Assembly: GCF_027922325.1 (NCBI RefSeq)
Contig: NZ_BSFL01000001.1
Span: 801,610-865,609 of the forward strand
Direction of reading: 5' to 3'
Origin: Methylopila turkensis
GTDB taxonomy: Bacteria; Pseudomonadota; Alphaproteobacteria; Rhizobiales; Methylopilaceae
Length of the DNA: 64,000 nucleotides
Part shown: positions 18,349 through 26,150 of the stretch, in pieces
How the letters are laid out: every line of letters begins with the position of its first letter
Position numbering within the stretch: position 1 is the first letter of the stretch
The notes under the pieces: generated by a model
Databases searched by the model: none
What the model was told of the DNA's origin: nothing
The model's input: the letters and a program-made list of their open reading frames with translations, nothing else
Translations under genes and position numbers: made by a program

Positions 18349-19385
18349 TGACCCGCCAGAATGCTTCTGATCTCGCACACAGTCTCGGCCTGCAGGCTGA
18401 GGCGGTGTGCCGCCACTATCTGTCGAGCGGGCGCCGCGAGGGCCGCTACTGGCTGGTCGGTGATGTGCGCAACACACCCGGCCGCTCGATGTATGTCCGG
18501 CTCAAGGATTCCCCGAAGGGCGTCGCGGGTAAATGGACCGACGCCGCCACCGGTGAACATGGCGATCTCCTCGATGTCATCCGGGAAAGCTGCGGCCTGA
18601 TCGACTTCAAGGACGTGGCCGACGAAGCCAGGACCTTCCTGAGCATGCCATCCCCCGAGCCGGAGCCACGATTTCAGGAGCGTCAACGGCCAGCACCAAG
18701 CGGCTCGCCGGAAGCAGCGCGACGTCTCATCGGCATGGCGCAGCCGATTACGGGCACAATCGTGCAAGCGTATTTACGGGAACGCGGCATTACGGATTTA
18801 CGCGGAACCGGAAACCTTCGCTTCCATCCACGCTGCTATTATCGGCCCGACGAGCACGCGCCGACTGAGACATGGCCGGCCATGATCGCCGCCGTTACCG
18901 ATCTCGACGGCAAGATCACGGGCGCGCACCGGACTTGGCTGGATCCCCGATCGCGGGACAAGGCGCCGATCGATACGCCGAGGCGAGCGATGGGCGACCT
19001 GCTCGGCAACGCGGTCCGCTTCGGCATCGGTGGCGAGGTCATGGCGGCCGGCGAAGGCATCGAGACCGTCCTGTCGCTCCGACAGGCGCTTCCCGACATG
19101 CCGATGCTGGCGGCCCTCTCGGCAGCACATCTCGCCGCCATCCTGTTCCCCGATACGCTGCGACGGCTCTACATCGTGCGCGACAATGATCCGGCCGGCG
19201 ACGGTGCGCGTGACAGCCTGATCGAACGGGCCAACGTCGTCGGGATCGAGGCGATCGTCATCTCGCCGGCGCTCGGCGACTTCAACGAGGATCTGCGCAC
19301 CCTCGGCATTGAGCATCTCCGGCAGCAGTCGCGGACGCAGATCGCACCTCAGGACGTCGCAAGGTTCATGGCGCTGGCGGCATAG
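18348..19385 (+). CDS. Toprim-domain protein (primase/topoisomerase-like)
   Basis: 345 residues from the ATG at 18348, which shares a base with the previous stop; a longer frame upstream runs through the helicase gene out of phase. The N-terminal part resembles the primase-like DUF7146 region (SSGRREGRYW, RLKDSPKGVAGKWTDAATGEHGDLLD). The Toprim fold is clear from GEGIETVLSL near 235 and VRDNDPAGDGA near 277, which give the Glu and Asp-x-Asp metal ligands. Likely a DNA-binding or priming enzyme working with the helicase it is coupled to. Confidence 0.88.
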   Translation: MTRQNASDLAHSLGLQAEAVCRHYLSSGRREGRYWLVGDVRNTPGRSMYVRLKDSPKGVAGKWTDAATGEHGDLLDVIRESCGLIDFKDVADEARTFLSMPSPEPEPRFQERQRPAPSGSPEAARRLIGMAQPITGTIVQAYLRERGITDLRGTGNLRFHPRCYYRPDEHAPTETWPAMIAAVTDLDGKITGAHRTWLDPRSRDKAPIDTPRRAMGDLLGNAVRFGIGGEVMAAGEGIETVLSLRQALPDMPMLAALSAAHLAAILFPDTLRRLYIVRDNDPAGDGARDSLIERANVVGIEAIVISPALGDFNEDLRTLGIEHLRQQSRTQIAPQDVARFMALAA

Positions 19386-19696
19386 CCCGGCACGCGAGAG
19401 CGGGAATGGCGGTGCGTCGTCATGATCGCGGATGCAACAACCATCGGAGCGGGACCGCGCCTCGGCCTTCGAGAGGGCGATCGGCCAGCAAACGGGCCGG
19501 CCCGGCAATGGCTGCGGCCGACGATTTTCCGGCGGCGCGTCCCGCGCCTTTCCATCGCGAGGCAAAATCGCCGGTCTTCGCCATCCTCCGCTGGCGCTCC
19601 GGCCCACCGCTGCGCTCCGGGTGCAGGGCCGGCCCGTCCGCCAGCTTCGTCGCCATGAAGGCCGCGACGGTCGCGGTCCAACCGACGGAGCATCCC
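19386..19696 (+). other. Non-coding gap between Toprim and DUF2493 genes
   Basis: 311 bases with no convincing gene; the open frames here have no SD and read as low-complexity Arg/Pro. It includes GC-rich imperfect repeats (CGGCC, GGGCCGGC words). A promoter for the DUF2493 gene may lie in it, but no clear -35/-10 pair was found. Confidence 0.5.
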
Positions 19697-20620
19697 ATGA
19701 GCGAGCACGACGACTTCGAACCGCACCACGCCTCATCACCCACCGACCATGTCCTCACCGAGCTTCAGCTCCACGGCTACCGTCCTTTCGAGGATGAGCC
19801 AGACCAGCGGCTCCTGCCGGATGGCAATGCTGTCGCAGGCGCCATCGCCGACATCTTCGACGCCCTGATCGGGACGCTGAAGGACACTCGCCTCGAACCC
19901 GACCTCGACGATCTCCTCTGGTCCACGGTCAACGTCTTTCATCGCGCCACCGACCGGATCGCGCGCGAACTCGACGACAACGAGCAGGCGCAACGCCGCG
20001 GGCAGCGCGAACAAGACGGCAGCGAGGTGAAGGCGGTCGAACTCGAGCGCCACATCGCCGAGGGCCAGACCCTCATCGAACGTCAGAACGCCTTCGAGCT
20101 GATGCGCGATCAGGCAGCCGAACATTACGAACGCCACGTCGGCAAAACTTGGCTTCCGCGAAGCGGATCAAGGGTCAACCACCGCAATCTCACCTCGGCG
20201 ATGATCGACAGCCGCGATTTCCTGGCAGCGAAGCGGCGCGCCGAGCAGACGATCCTTCTTCCCGCTGGTCCGAAGATCCTTGTCACCGGCGGGCTCGATT
20301 TCAACGATCACCGCCTGATCTGGGCTAAGCTCGATCAGGTCCACGAAAAACACCCGGACATGGTGCTGATCCACGGCAAGTCGCCGAAGGGCGCCGAGAA
20401 GATCGCATCCCTTTGGGCCACAACCCGCAACGTGCCGCAGATCGGCTTCGCACCGGACTGGAACAAGCACGGCCGCGCAGCGCCCTTCAAGCGCAACGAC
20501 GAGATGCTGGAAATCCTGCCCAAGGGCGTGATGCACTTCCCCGGCACCGGCATCAACGACAACCTCGCCGACAAGGCCAAGAAGCTCGGCATCCCGGTCT
20601 GGAAGTTCGGCGGCGCGTGA
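19697..20620 (+). CDS. DUF2493 (YspA-like SLOG fold) protein
   Basis: 307 residues from the ATG at 19697 (GGAG 8 bases upstream); an open frame further upstream is not coding in character. The N-terminal 190 residues are helical and charged. The C-terminal part is DUF2493: ILVTGGLDFNDHRLIWAKLD, VLIHGKSPKGAEKIA, then a WNKHGRAAPFKRNDEML stretch. The SLOG-type Rossmann fold suggests binding of a nucleotide or ADP-ribose-like ligand. The family is common on plasmids and ICEs and sits with DUF932, ParB-like and Toprim genes; its job is unknown. Confidence 0.85.
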   Translation: MSEHDDFEPHHASSPTDHVLTELQLHGYRPFEDEPDQRLLPDGNAVAGAIADIFDALIGTLKDTRLEPDLDDLLWSTVNVFHRATDRIARELDDNEQAQRRGQREQDGSEVKAVELERHIAEGQTLIERQNAFELMRDQAAEHYERHVGKTWLPRSGSRVNHRNLTSAMIDSRDFLAAKRRAEQTILLPAGPKILVTGGLDFNDHRLIWAKLDQVHEKHPDMVLIHGKSPKGAEKIASLWATTRNVPQIGFAPDWNKHGRAAPFKRNDEMLEILPKGVMHFPGTGINDNLADKAKKLGIPVWKFGGA

Positions 20621-20707
20621 GCGCCGCCTGCCGGCAAGACGGCTGAAACGCTGGATCGCAATGCGCAATGTTTCTACTTAAGTCACTGAACAGACAGCGG
20701 GGATGCG

Positions 20708-21286
20708 ATGAGCACAATCACGGACGACGAATACAAAACCCATATGGCACCTGTCGTCGCGGAGGGCTTCACGCTCAATCCCCCCGGATTTGAGCGTCTT
20801 TCGTCATGGACGCACATGCTGATGCACCTGGTCAACGCGCGGACCAACTTCGAGTGGGTGCGTGACCACCCGGTCGAACTCGGCGAAATGGAAAATTCGC
20901 TGCGCCAGCAAGCGTTCTTCGTCGCCGGGATCATGGCCTACTGCCGCTGCTATGCATCGTCGGGATCGGGAATTCCGATGCTCGATGCAAAGAAGGTCTA
21001 CGAGGGATCAGACGACGGAAAGCAGGTCCACGAACGCCTCATCGGCCTGCGCAACTCAATCGCCGCACACACCGACGCGTCGGACATCGTTCGCCTCACC
21101 CTCGCAGTGAAGGAGGAGCCCGAACGTCTCGTCATCCGGCACCTGTGGACGATGGCCGTCCCCGTCAACGAGATCGCCGACTTCCTGGAAGCTGTCGCTC
21201 ACACCGAGCACTTCGTCACGATCAGCCTGAACAAATACTTGAACCGGCTCGAAAAGGACCGTGGCAAGACCATTGAACTCGACTGA
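20708..21286 (+). CDS. Helical protein with a HEPN-like RNxxxAH motif
   Basis: 192 residues, not recognised. It is predicted to be nearly all helix, with no signal peptide. R115-N116 and H121 form an R-x5-H motif (RNSIAAH), within the spacing used by HEPN ribonucleases of abortive-infection and toxin systems (RX4-6H). The preceding 110 residues look like a helical bundle. The gene stands alone between the DUF2493 gene and small membrane genes, so there is no clear partner antitoxin. HEPN identity is a hypothesis; it may be any helical protein. Confidence 0.65.
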   Translation: MSTITDDEYKTHMAPVVAEGFTLNPPGFERLSSWTHMLMHLVNARTNFEWVRDHPVELGEMENSLRQQAFFVAGIMAYCRCYASSGSGIPMLDAKKVYEGSDDGKQVHERLIGLRNSIAAHTDASDIVRLTLAVKEEPERLVIRHLWTMAVPVNEIADFLEAVAHTEHFVTISLNKYLNRLEKDRGKTIELD

Positions 21287-21511
21287 CGTTTTCCCGGTAT
21301 CACCGCGGCTCCTGATGCGAAAACCACCCCCCGCTTATCTGCGCTGATCCTTGGTCAGACTGATCGCCTGACGCCATCAACCCGTAAAGGGTCGGCTATG
21401 CGAGCATGCCGCCGCTTCGGCTGCGCCTGCGCGGTGATTGCAGCGCTCAGCCCGACACTTCGGGCGCCTGTCAGCGGGGGATGGTCCTCCGCTCAAACAG
21501 GAGCCGGATCG

Positions 21512-21679
21512 ATGTCTCTCAACGACGCCCACGCCTTCGCCTTCAGTCTCGCCACCACCCTGATGGCCGCCATCATCATCTTTCAGGCCGGCGACGGCAC
21601 CCTCTCGGTGACCCCCGCCAGCGAGTATGACGGCGATATGGCCGCGATCGTCCACGAGATCGATCCGTTCGCCCCATAG
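21512..21679 (+). CDS. Small membrane protein of unknown function
   Basis: 55 residues from the ATG at 21512, with AGGAG 8 bases upstream. Residues 6-26 (AHAFAFSLATTLMAAIIIFQA) form one membrane helix. The tail is acidic (YDGDMAAIVHEIDPFAP). A longer upstream frame lacks an SD and was rejected. It precedes another membrane gene and may act with it. No family recognised. Confidence 0.6.
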   Translation: MSLNDAHAFAFSLATTLMAAIIIFQAGDGTLSVTPASEYDGDMAAIVHEIDPFAP

Positions 21680-21818
21680 CAGGGGCGAACTGGCGTCGCC
21701 TGGCGGAAATCCCACGCGATTTCCGCTCCCGACGCAGCCGATTTTCGGCTATAGTTCGAACGCGCCGTGGTGGTGGTGGAGGCGCGACCGTCAGACTTTT
21801 CTCACGGAGGCTACCACC

Positions 21819-22262
21819 ATGATCATCCTCCCAATACTCGCATCCCTCACTGCCATCGGCCTGTTCTGCTGGCTGCTGTTCACGCTGGCTATCTTCGCGC
21901 TGCCGGCGTTCGTCGGCGTGACCGCAGGGGCTTGGGCCCACGGCACGGGCGCCGGGATTGCCGGCGCGGTCCTTGTCGGCACTGCCGCGGCCGCCATCAC
22001 GCTGGCGGCCGGTCATCTGCTGCTCACCTTCGTCCGGCCCATGTGGCTCAAGCTGATCGTCGCCGCTGCCTTCGTCGTCCCGGCGGCAATCGCCGGCTTC
22101 CATGCCACCCATGGCATCGTGAGGCACCTCATGCCGTCCGACGCTTGGCAAATCGCGTTCTCCGTCATCGGCGCGGTTGCGGTCGGCATCACCGCGTTCG
22201 TGCGGGTCGCTGGAATGGGGGCGGCTCCGGCCCCGTCCGACCGGGATCTCGCGCGGGCCTGA
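21819..22262 (+). CDS. Multi-pass inner-membrane protein of unknown function
   Basis: 147 residues from the ATG at 21819, which has a strong GGAGG 8 bases upstream. About four hydrophobic segments are visible (roughly 5-27, 36-62, 78-95, 113-132), with few charges. It is not recognised. It follows the single-span protein gene with a 139-base gap. Candidates include a membrane partner of transfer or of exclusion, but nothing in the sequence shows it. Confidence 0.6.
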   Translation: MIILPILASLTAIGLFCWLLFTLAIFALPAFVGVTAGAWAHGTGAGIAGAVLVGTAAAAITLAAGHLLLTFVRPMWLKLIVAAAFVVPAAIAGFHATHGIVRHLMPSDAWQIAFSVIGAVAVGITAFVRVAGMGAAPAPSDRDLARA

Positions 22263-22823
22263 TCGTCGTCGTCGCCGTTAGGAGGATCAGGCCAGTCGTT
22301 GTGGTCTCTCCCGTCGTCTCATGTAGAGCGATGGGCGCGCGTATGGGCACGGATCGACGCTAGTCCGGAAAGGCGGTCCTCTCTGCAGCGCTGTGGGAGC
22401 TGAGCCGTGCCTTGGCGAGCACCGGACATCGGGCGCGGCGATCTCCATCGTGGCGGCGGGAAGCCAAGATGCAGCAGCGTCAGCTTGGCGGGAGGAGACG
22501 AAGCCGGTGAACCGCCATGCGGCCGGTTTGCCGTTGCGGGATGGCCGCCATCTTCTCCGTTACCTGCCCGTGCCTCGACCGCTCCATACGGCCTCTTCAA
22601 TGGCCTGATCTGGCCGAAGGCCGGCTTCGCCTCGATCGCCTATGACGCAACAGCCGCGTCAAACTTTCTTCCCCTGCCGGCTGCGCCGCCATTCCTCGCG
22701 AAACAAGAAAGCCCTCCTTAGCTATCAAGCCCCTGCGGGGTGCGCCGTCGATCGCCTCCGGCCTGCCGATCGCCATCGAGGCCGCAATGGTGCGGGCTCG
22801 GGAACGGAAAACGGAGACTTACA
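22263..22823. other. 561-base gap with no supported gene
   Basis: No open frame here has a good start and codon use. The GC-rich stretch from about 22500 to 22820 contains several short repeats (CCGGCCTGCC-like words, GCCGGCTTCGCC). It could be a long 5' leader or a small RNA for the DUF736 gene that follows, but I see no clear structure. Confidence 0.4.
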
Positions 22824-23150
22824 ATGGCGACCATCGGTACCTTCAAGAAGACCGGCTCGAACGAGTTCACCGGCGAAATCGTCACCCTGAGCGTCCAGCA
22901 GAAGGGCGTTCGCATCGTCCCCGACCAGCGCGCCACCGGAGAGAACGCCCCCAGCCACCGAGTCCTGGTCGGCCGCGCCGAGATCGGCGCCGCCTGGTCC
23001 AAGCGCTCCAACGAAGGCCGCGATTATCTGGGCCTCAAGCTCGACGATCCGAGCTTCAACGCCCCGATCTACGCCAACCTCTTCGACGACGAAGGCGAAG
23101 ACACCTTCTCGCTGATCTGGTCCCGCCCCAACGGGCGGCGCGGCGACTGA
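22824..23150 (+). CDS. DUF736 protein, first copy
   Basis: 108 residues. The start is MATIGTFKKTGSNEFTGEI, typical of DUF736, and the family ends in YANLFDDEGEDTFSLIWSR as here. DUF736 proteins are small, found on ICEs and plasmids, and of unknown function. The ATG at 22824 has GGAG 9 bases upstream. It is followed by a strong hairpin terminator. A second DUF736 gene lies at 28352 next to the lytic transglycosylase; the two are clearly diverged. Confidence 0.9.
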   Translation: MATIGTFKKTGSNEFTGEIVTLSVQQKGVRIVPDQRATGENAPSHRVLVGRAEIGAAWSKRSNEGRDYLGLKLDDPSFNAPIYANLFDDEGEDTFSLIWSRPNGRRGD

Positions 23151-23160
23151 GGCTCCGCGC

Positions 23161-23188
23161 AAGGCCCCGGCCGAAAGGCCGGGGCCTT
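23161..23188 (+). terminator. Hairpin terminator after DUF736
   Basis: A perfect 12-bp stem (AAGGCCCCGGCC) with a GAAA tetraloop, 11 bases after the stop. The T-run is short (TT within the arm, then CGGTTAT), so it may need a factor, but the stem is strong. Confidence 0.75.
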
Positions 23189-23281
23189 CGGTTATGACAG
23201 CCGGCCGACCGAATCAGTTACGGCCTTTATCGATCGCACAGAGCCCGAACAGCTACTTCTGGCTAGAAAATCCCACTAAGA

Positions 23282-23298
23282 ACGACTATTATAGTCGT
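23282..23298 (+). promoter_or_regulatory. Palindromic operator upstream of the XRE gene
   Basis: ACGACTAT-T-ATAGTCGT is a perfect 8-bp inverted repeat with one spacer base, 42 bases before the GTG at 23341. It is a typical HTH dimer site, in the right place for autoregulation by the XRE protein. In ICEMlSym(R7A) the QseC repressor binds operators next to its own gene. Only one exact copy was found here. Confidence 0.65.
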
Positions 23299-23340
23299 AG
23301 TTTTGGCGTGTGCGTAGGTCCGTGTGGGAGGTGATCATGC

Positions 23341-23583
23341 GTGATCACCGCCCGACAATTTCGGGCCGCGCGTGCGTTGCTGGGTTGGACACAGGAGACG
23401 CTCGCTGACCGGGCCCGGGTCTCATTGACCGCGCTCAAGCGCCTCGAATCCACCAATGGTCTCGAGGTCTTTGAGAGTACGCGCGATGAGGTGAGAAGGG
23501 CCTTCGAGCGCGCCGGCATCGTCTTCCTGAACTCCGATCAGGGCAAGGGAGTGCTGCTCGTCGATGCAAAGAAGGAAACCTGA
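23341..23583 (+). CDS. XRE-family repressor (QseC-like)
   Basis: 80 residues from the GTG at 23341, with GGGAGG 7 bases upstream. Residues 1-60 are a XRE helix-turn-helix: RAARALLGWTQETLADRARVS, LKRLES, then a short C-terminal tail GIVFLNSDQGKGVLL typical of small XRE regulators. It sits directly after a perfect palindrome, so it probably represses its own promoter. By place and type it matches the QseC repressor of ICEMlSym-like elements, which controls the QseM anti-activator gene. Here both genes run in the same direction, unlike the divergent pair in R7A. Confidence 0.82.
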   Translation: MITARQFRAARALLGWTQETLADRARVSLTALKRLESTNGLEVFESTRDEVRRAFERAGIVFLNSDQGKGVLLVDAKKET

Positions 23584-23703
23584 CGGTCAACAGCTCGCCG
23601 CGTTGGCTCGACCTCCCGCAGCAGGGCCTTGCGTCATCCTTCCGATAAAATCATCGTTAACAGTTTCCTCCAGATTGGATACATCTCGCGATCGGGGGAT
23701 GTT

Positions 23704-23967
23704 GTGACCAAAGACGACTTTCTTGATCAGCCGCCTACCGGGGCGGCGCTCACGGCCTATGACCACGCACACCTGAAGCACTACGTCCGGCTGCTCGACG
23801 CCGAAAGTGAGGGCGCCGACTGGCGCGAGGTTGTCGCGGTGCTGTTCAACCTTGATGCAGGCGCCGATCCGAAGCGCGCCTTACACATCTACACCAGCCA
23901 TCTCGACCGCGCGAAATGGATGACGAAAAGCGGCTTCTGCGAGCTTCTTCAGGGCCGCCTGCATTGA
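23704..23967 (+). CDS. DUF2285 anti-activator (QseM-like)
   Basis: 87 residues from the GTG at 23704 (GGGG-run SD 5 bases upstream). The whole protein is one DUF2285 domain: PTGAALTAYDHAHLKHYVRLLDAE, then GADWREVVAVL and a WMTKSGFCELL end. In ICEMlSym(R7A), QseM is a single DUF2285 protein that binds TraR and the FseA activator and blocks transfer in most cells. The size, domain and position just before the FseA-like gene support the same role. A longer frame from a TTG at 23629 is less likely. Confidence 0.82.
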   Translation: MTKDDFLDQPPTGAALTAYDHAHLKHYVRLLDAESEGADWREVVAVLFNLDAGADPKRALHIYTSHLDRAKWMTKSGFCELLQGRLH

Positions 23968-24083
23968 GGTGATGCGCAAACCGCATCACGTTGCGGCCAC
24001 TTTGTTCTTCCCGCGCGTTGTTCAACCGGGAATCGTATCCACGGCAAAACTCGCGTTGCAGACCTTGCGCGGAGACGGTGGAG

Positions 24084-24398
24084 ATGTCCGAAGATGACAG
24101 TTGGCGGTCCGAAGCCGCTTATGACTATATCGACAATTTAACCCCCGGCGATCTTGCCTGGGAGTTCCTGCGTCGTAACCCAGAATACAGAAAATCCTAT
24201 CAGGAATTGGTGTCCATCGGCCGGCTGACCGAGGACGTTGCGCACGAATTCGCCGAGCAATGGGGGTTGCGATTTCGTCGTCGACCCTCGCAAATCCGGG
24301 CTTGTCCAACCGATATTCTGGACCCCACAAACCGATCCGGCGACGCTTCCATTCGCGTCAGGGCCGAGTCCGGCGGGAGAGCTCAGCGTCCGCGTTGA
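24084..24398 (+). CDS. FseA-like activator, DUF6499 N-terminal part (frame 0)
   Basis: 104 residues if read without shifting; the ATG at 24084 has GGAGA 8 bases upstream. The DUF6499 domain spans about 1-60: AYDYIDNLTPGDLAWEFLRRN, PEYRKSY, then AHEFAEQWGLRF. After that the frame loses all family character and is Arg-rich to the stop at 24398, while the +1 frame carries the expected DUF2285 part. In ICEMlSym(R7A) the same two parts (Msi172 and Msi171) are joined by a programmed +1 ribosomal frameshift to make FseA, which activates the excisionase gene. Joined here the product is about 254 residues. Confidence 0.82.
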   Translation: MSEDDSWRSEAAYDYIDNLTPGDLAWEFLRRNPEYRKSYQELVSIGRLTEDVAHEFAEQWGLRFRRRPSQIRACPTDILDPTNRSGDASIRVRAESGGRAQRPR

Positions 24399-24849
24399 CG
24401 ACCTGCGGGCCCATGCTGTTTTCGAGCATGATGGCGCTTTGATCCGGCTTTCGCTACGGGGTGAGCCCTACGACGTCGTCCTCGCCAATGCCGATCACGG
24501 TCGTCCCCTAGGCGCGTTCGTCATGTTCGACGAACTGACGCTCGACCGACTGATCGCTATCGAACGCCTTTGGCAGGCCATGTTCGGAAAGCGTGTGCCG
24601 CCCGATCCCCGCCTCACACCGCAGCGCCGTCACCGGGCACGTCTGATGCTCCGCGTTTTCGACGCTCGCTTGGCGAGCGCGAGCTACAGAAAGATCGCCG
24701 AACAGATCTTTCCCAACCTCAAGCACGATGCCGCGACGTGGGTCGAAAGCCCGGTTCGGATAACGATCGCTCGTCTTGTGCGCGACGGCATGTCTTACGT
24801 GCGCGGCGGCTACCGCACGCTTCTCCGCCGGCCGCGCCGCTCCCGCTGA
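24238..24849 (+). CDS. FseA-like activator, DUF2285 C-terminal part (+1 frame)
   Basis: The frame is open from before 24238 to the stop at 24849. The family part begins at about VVDPRKSG, just where the DUF6499 frame loses character, and runs through QPIFWTPQTDPATL, GELSVRVDDLRAHAV, and the DUF2285 core LRAHAVF to RDGMSYVRGGYRTLL. There is no good start or SD for it alone, which agrees with synthesis as a fusion. It would give the joined protein DNA- or partner-binding ability and be the target of the small DUF2285 protein encoded just upstream. Confidence 0.8.
   Translation: MRTNSPSNGGCDFVVDPRKSGLVQPIFWTPQTDPATLPFASGPSPAGELSVRVDDLRAHAVFEHDGALIRLSLRGEPYDVVLANADHGRPLGAFVMFDELTLDRLIAIERLWQAMFGKRVPPDPRLTPQRRHRARLMLRVFDARLASASYRKIAEQIFPNLKHDAATWVESPVRITIARLVRDGMSYVRGGYRTLLRRPRRSR
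24264..24278 (+). other. Predicted +1 ribosomal frameshift site
   Basis: Frame 0 reads TGG GGG TTG CGA TTT CGT here. A Phe-tRNA on TTT (24273) can slip one base to TTC, giving WGLRF followed by VVDPRKS in the +1 frame, the best match to fused homologues. A shift at GGG (24264-24266) to GGT would instead give WGCDF. The shift must fall between about 24261 and 24282. Confidence 0.65.
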
Positions 24850-24975
24850 TCTGCGCTCGGTATCGAAAATAATCTCCTAACTTCGTCCCTGCCGTAGGCG
24901 CCGTCCTCGCGCCACCGTGCTCGCAACCCGCCGCTCCTTCGCAGCGGCCCCCCGCGAGTCCACGGAGGTTCGATC

Positions 24976-25257
24976 ATGGCCGAAAAAGCCGCCAATCTAC
25001 CGCCACGTTACCTGAGAACACAGGAAGCAGCCCGCTTCCTCGGGCTTTCCGAGCGCACCCTCGAAAAGCACCGCACCTACGGAACTGGCCCGACCTATCG
25101 CAAGCTTGGCGGCCGCGTCGTTTACTCCGTCGACGACCTCCAAGCCTGGGCCGATCGCGGTCTCGTCACCTCGACCTCCGATCCGCGCGGCGGCACCGTT
25201 CTTCCGGCCAAGCGCCAGACCGTCTCCCCCGCGGTCGCCGGCCGCTTCCCGCGCTGA
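24976..25257 (+). CDS. Excisionase-type HTH protein (RdfS-like)
   Basis: 93 residues; GGAGG 7 bases before the ATG. Residues 8-60 form a winged helix-turn-helix of the excisionase/MerR type: LRTQEAARFLGLSERTLEKHRTYG, then YRKLGGRVVYSVDDLQAWAD. In ICEMlSym(R7A), RdfS of this type drives integrase toward excision and heads an operon with repA, parA and traF; the same order is seen here, the next gene starting 8 bases after its stop. The FseA-like activator just upstream would turn it on. Confidence 0.85.
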   Translation: MAEKAANLPPRYLRTQEAARFLGLSERTLEKHRTYGTGPTYRKLGGRVVYSVDDLQAWADRGLVTSTSDPRGGTVLPAKRQTVSPAVAGRFPR

Positions 25258-25265
25258 GTCCCGGC

Positions 25266-26150
25266 ATGTCGGCGCGCCATCACAGCAGCGAACGCGAGCA
25301 GCTGGATCTCTTCCGGGCGCTGCCCGGCGATCTTGCGCCGCGCGATGCGCAGGACCTGATGGCGTACCCGTTCTTCTCACTTGGCAAGTCCAAGCGGGTG
25401 GCGCCGATCGACTTCAAGACCGGCTCCATCGTCATCCGTGTCGAAGCCGTCCCCGAGCACGGCATGGCCACCATCTGGGATGCCGACGTGCTGATCTGGG
25501 CTGCGTCCCAGATCGTCGAGGCACGAGACCACGGATTGCGGCCGTCGCGTCTGATGGCGACCACGCCCTACGAGATTCTGCAGTTCATCGGCCGCGGCGT
25601 TTCGCTGCGTGATTACGACCGTTTGAAGGCCGCGCTCGACCGACTTCAGTCGACCACCATCGCGACGTCGATCCGCCAGCCGACGGAGCGGCGGCTGCAC
25701 CGCTTCTCCTGGATCAACGAGTGGAAGGAGCGCGCCGACGGCAAAGGCCGGCCGCTCGGCCTCGAGCTGATCGTGCCGGACTGGTTCTACGCCGCCGTTC
25801 TCGACGACGCGCTCGTGCTGACGATCGACCGCAATTATTTCGGTCTGACGGGCGGCCTGGAGCGCTGGCTCTATCGCCTCGTGCGCAAGCACGGCGGCAA
25901 ACAGGAGTTCGGCTGGAGCTTCGACTTCCCGCACCTCCACGCCAAGTCCGGCAGCCTCTCGCCGCTCAAGCATTTCGCCTACGACCTGCGCGACATCGTC
26001 CGTCGCCAGCCGCTTCCCGGCTACCGCCTTACCATCGAGCAGTGTCTCGGCGGACCGGAAATCCTCTCCTTCGTGCCGACCGACCCGGATGCCCTCGGCA
26101 TCCCGCGCCGTCGTCGCCGGACCAACTCTCGCCCTGGGGATAAGCTGTGA
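25266..26150 (+). CDS. repA: Replication initiator protein RepA
   Basis: 294 residues, the replication initiator A family. Features: DLMAYPFFSLGKSKR near 30, a winged-helix region with TPYEILQFIGRG and DYDRLKAALDRLQSTTI, GLELIVPDWFYAAVLD, then RNYFGLTGGLERWLYRLVRKHGG and a basic C-terminus. It follows the excisionase gene after 8 bases and is followed by three direct 18-base repeats and two DnaA-box-like sites. This suggests that it starts replication of the excised circle from the region just after its own gene. Some ICEs carry such genes to avoid loss during transfer. Confidence 0.9.
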   Translation: MSARHHSSEREQLDLFRALPGDLAPRDAQDLMAYPFFSLGKSKRVAPIDFKTGSIVIRVEAVPEHGMATIWDADVLIWAASQIVEARDHGLRPSRLMATTPYEILQFIGRGVSLRDYDRLKAALDRLQSTTIATSIRQPTERRLHRFSWINEWKERADGKGRPLGLELIVPDWFYAAVLDDALVLTIDRNYFGLTGGLERWLYRLVRKHGGKQEFGWSFDFPHLHAKSGSLSPLKHFAYDLRDIVRRQPLPGYRLTIEQCLGGPEILSFVPTDPDALGIPRRRRRTNSRPGDKL

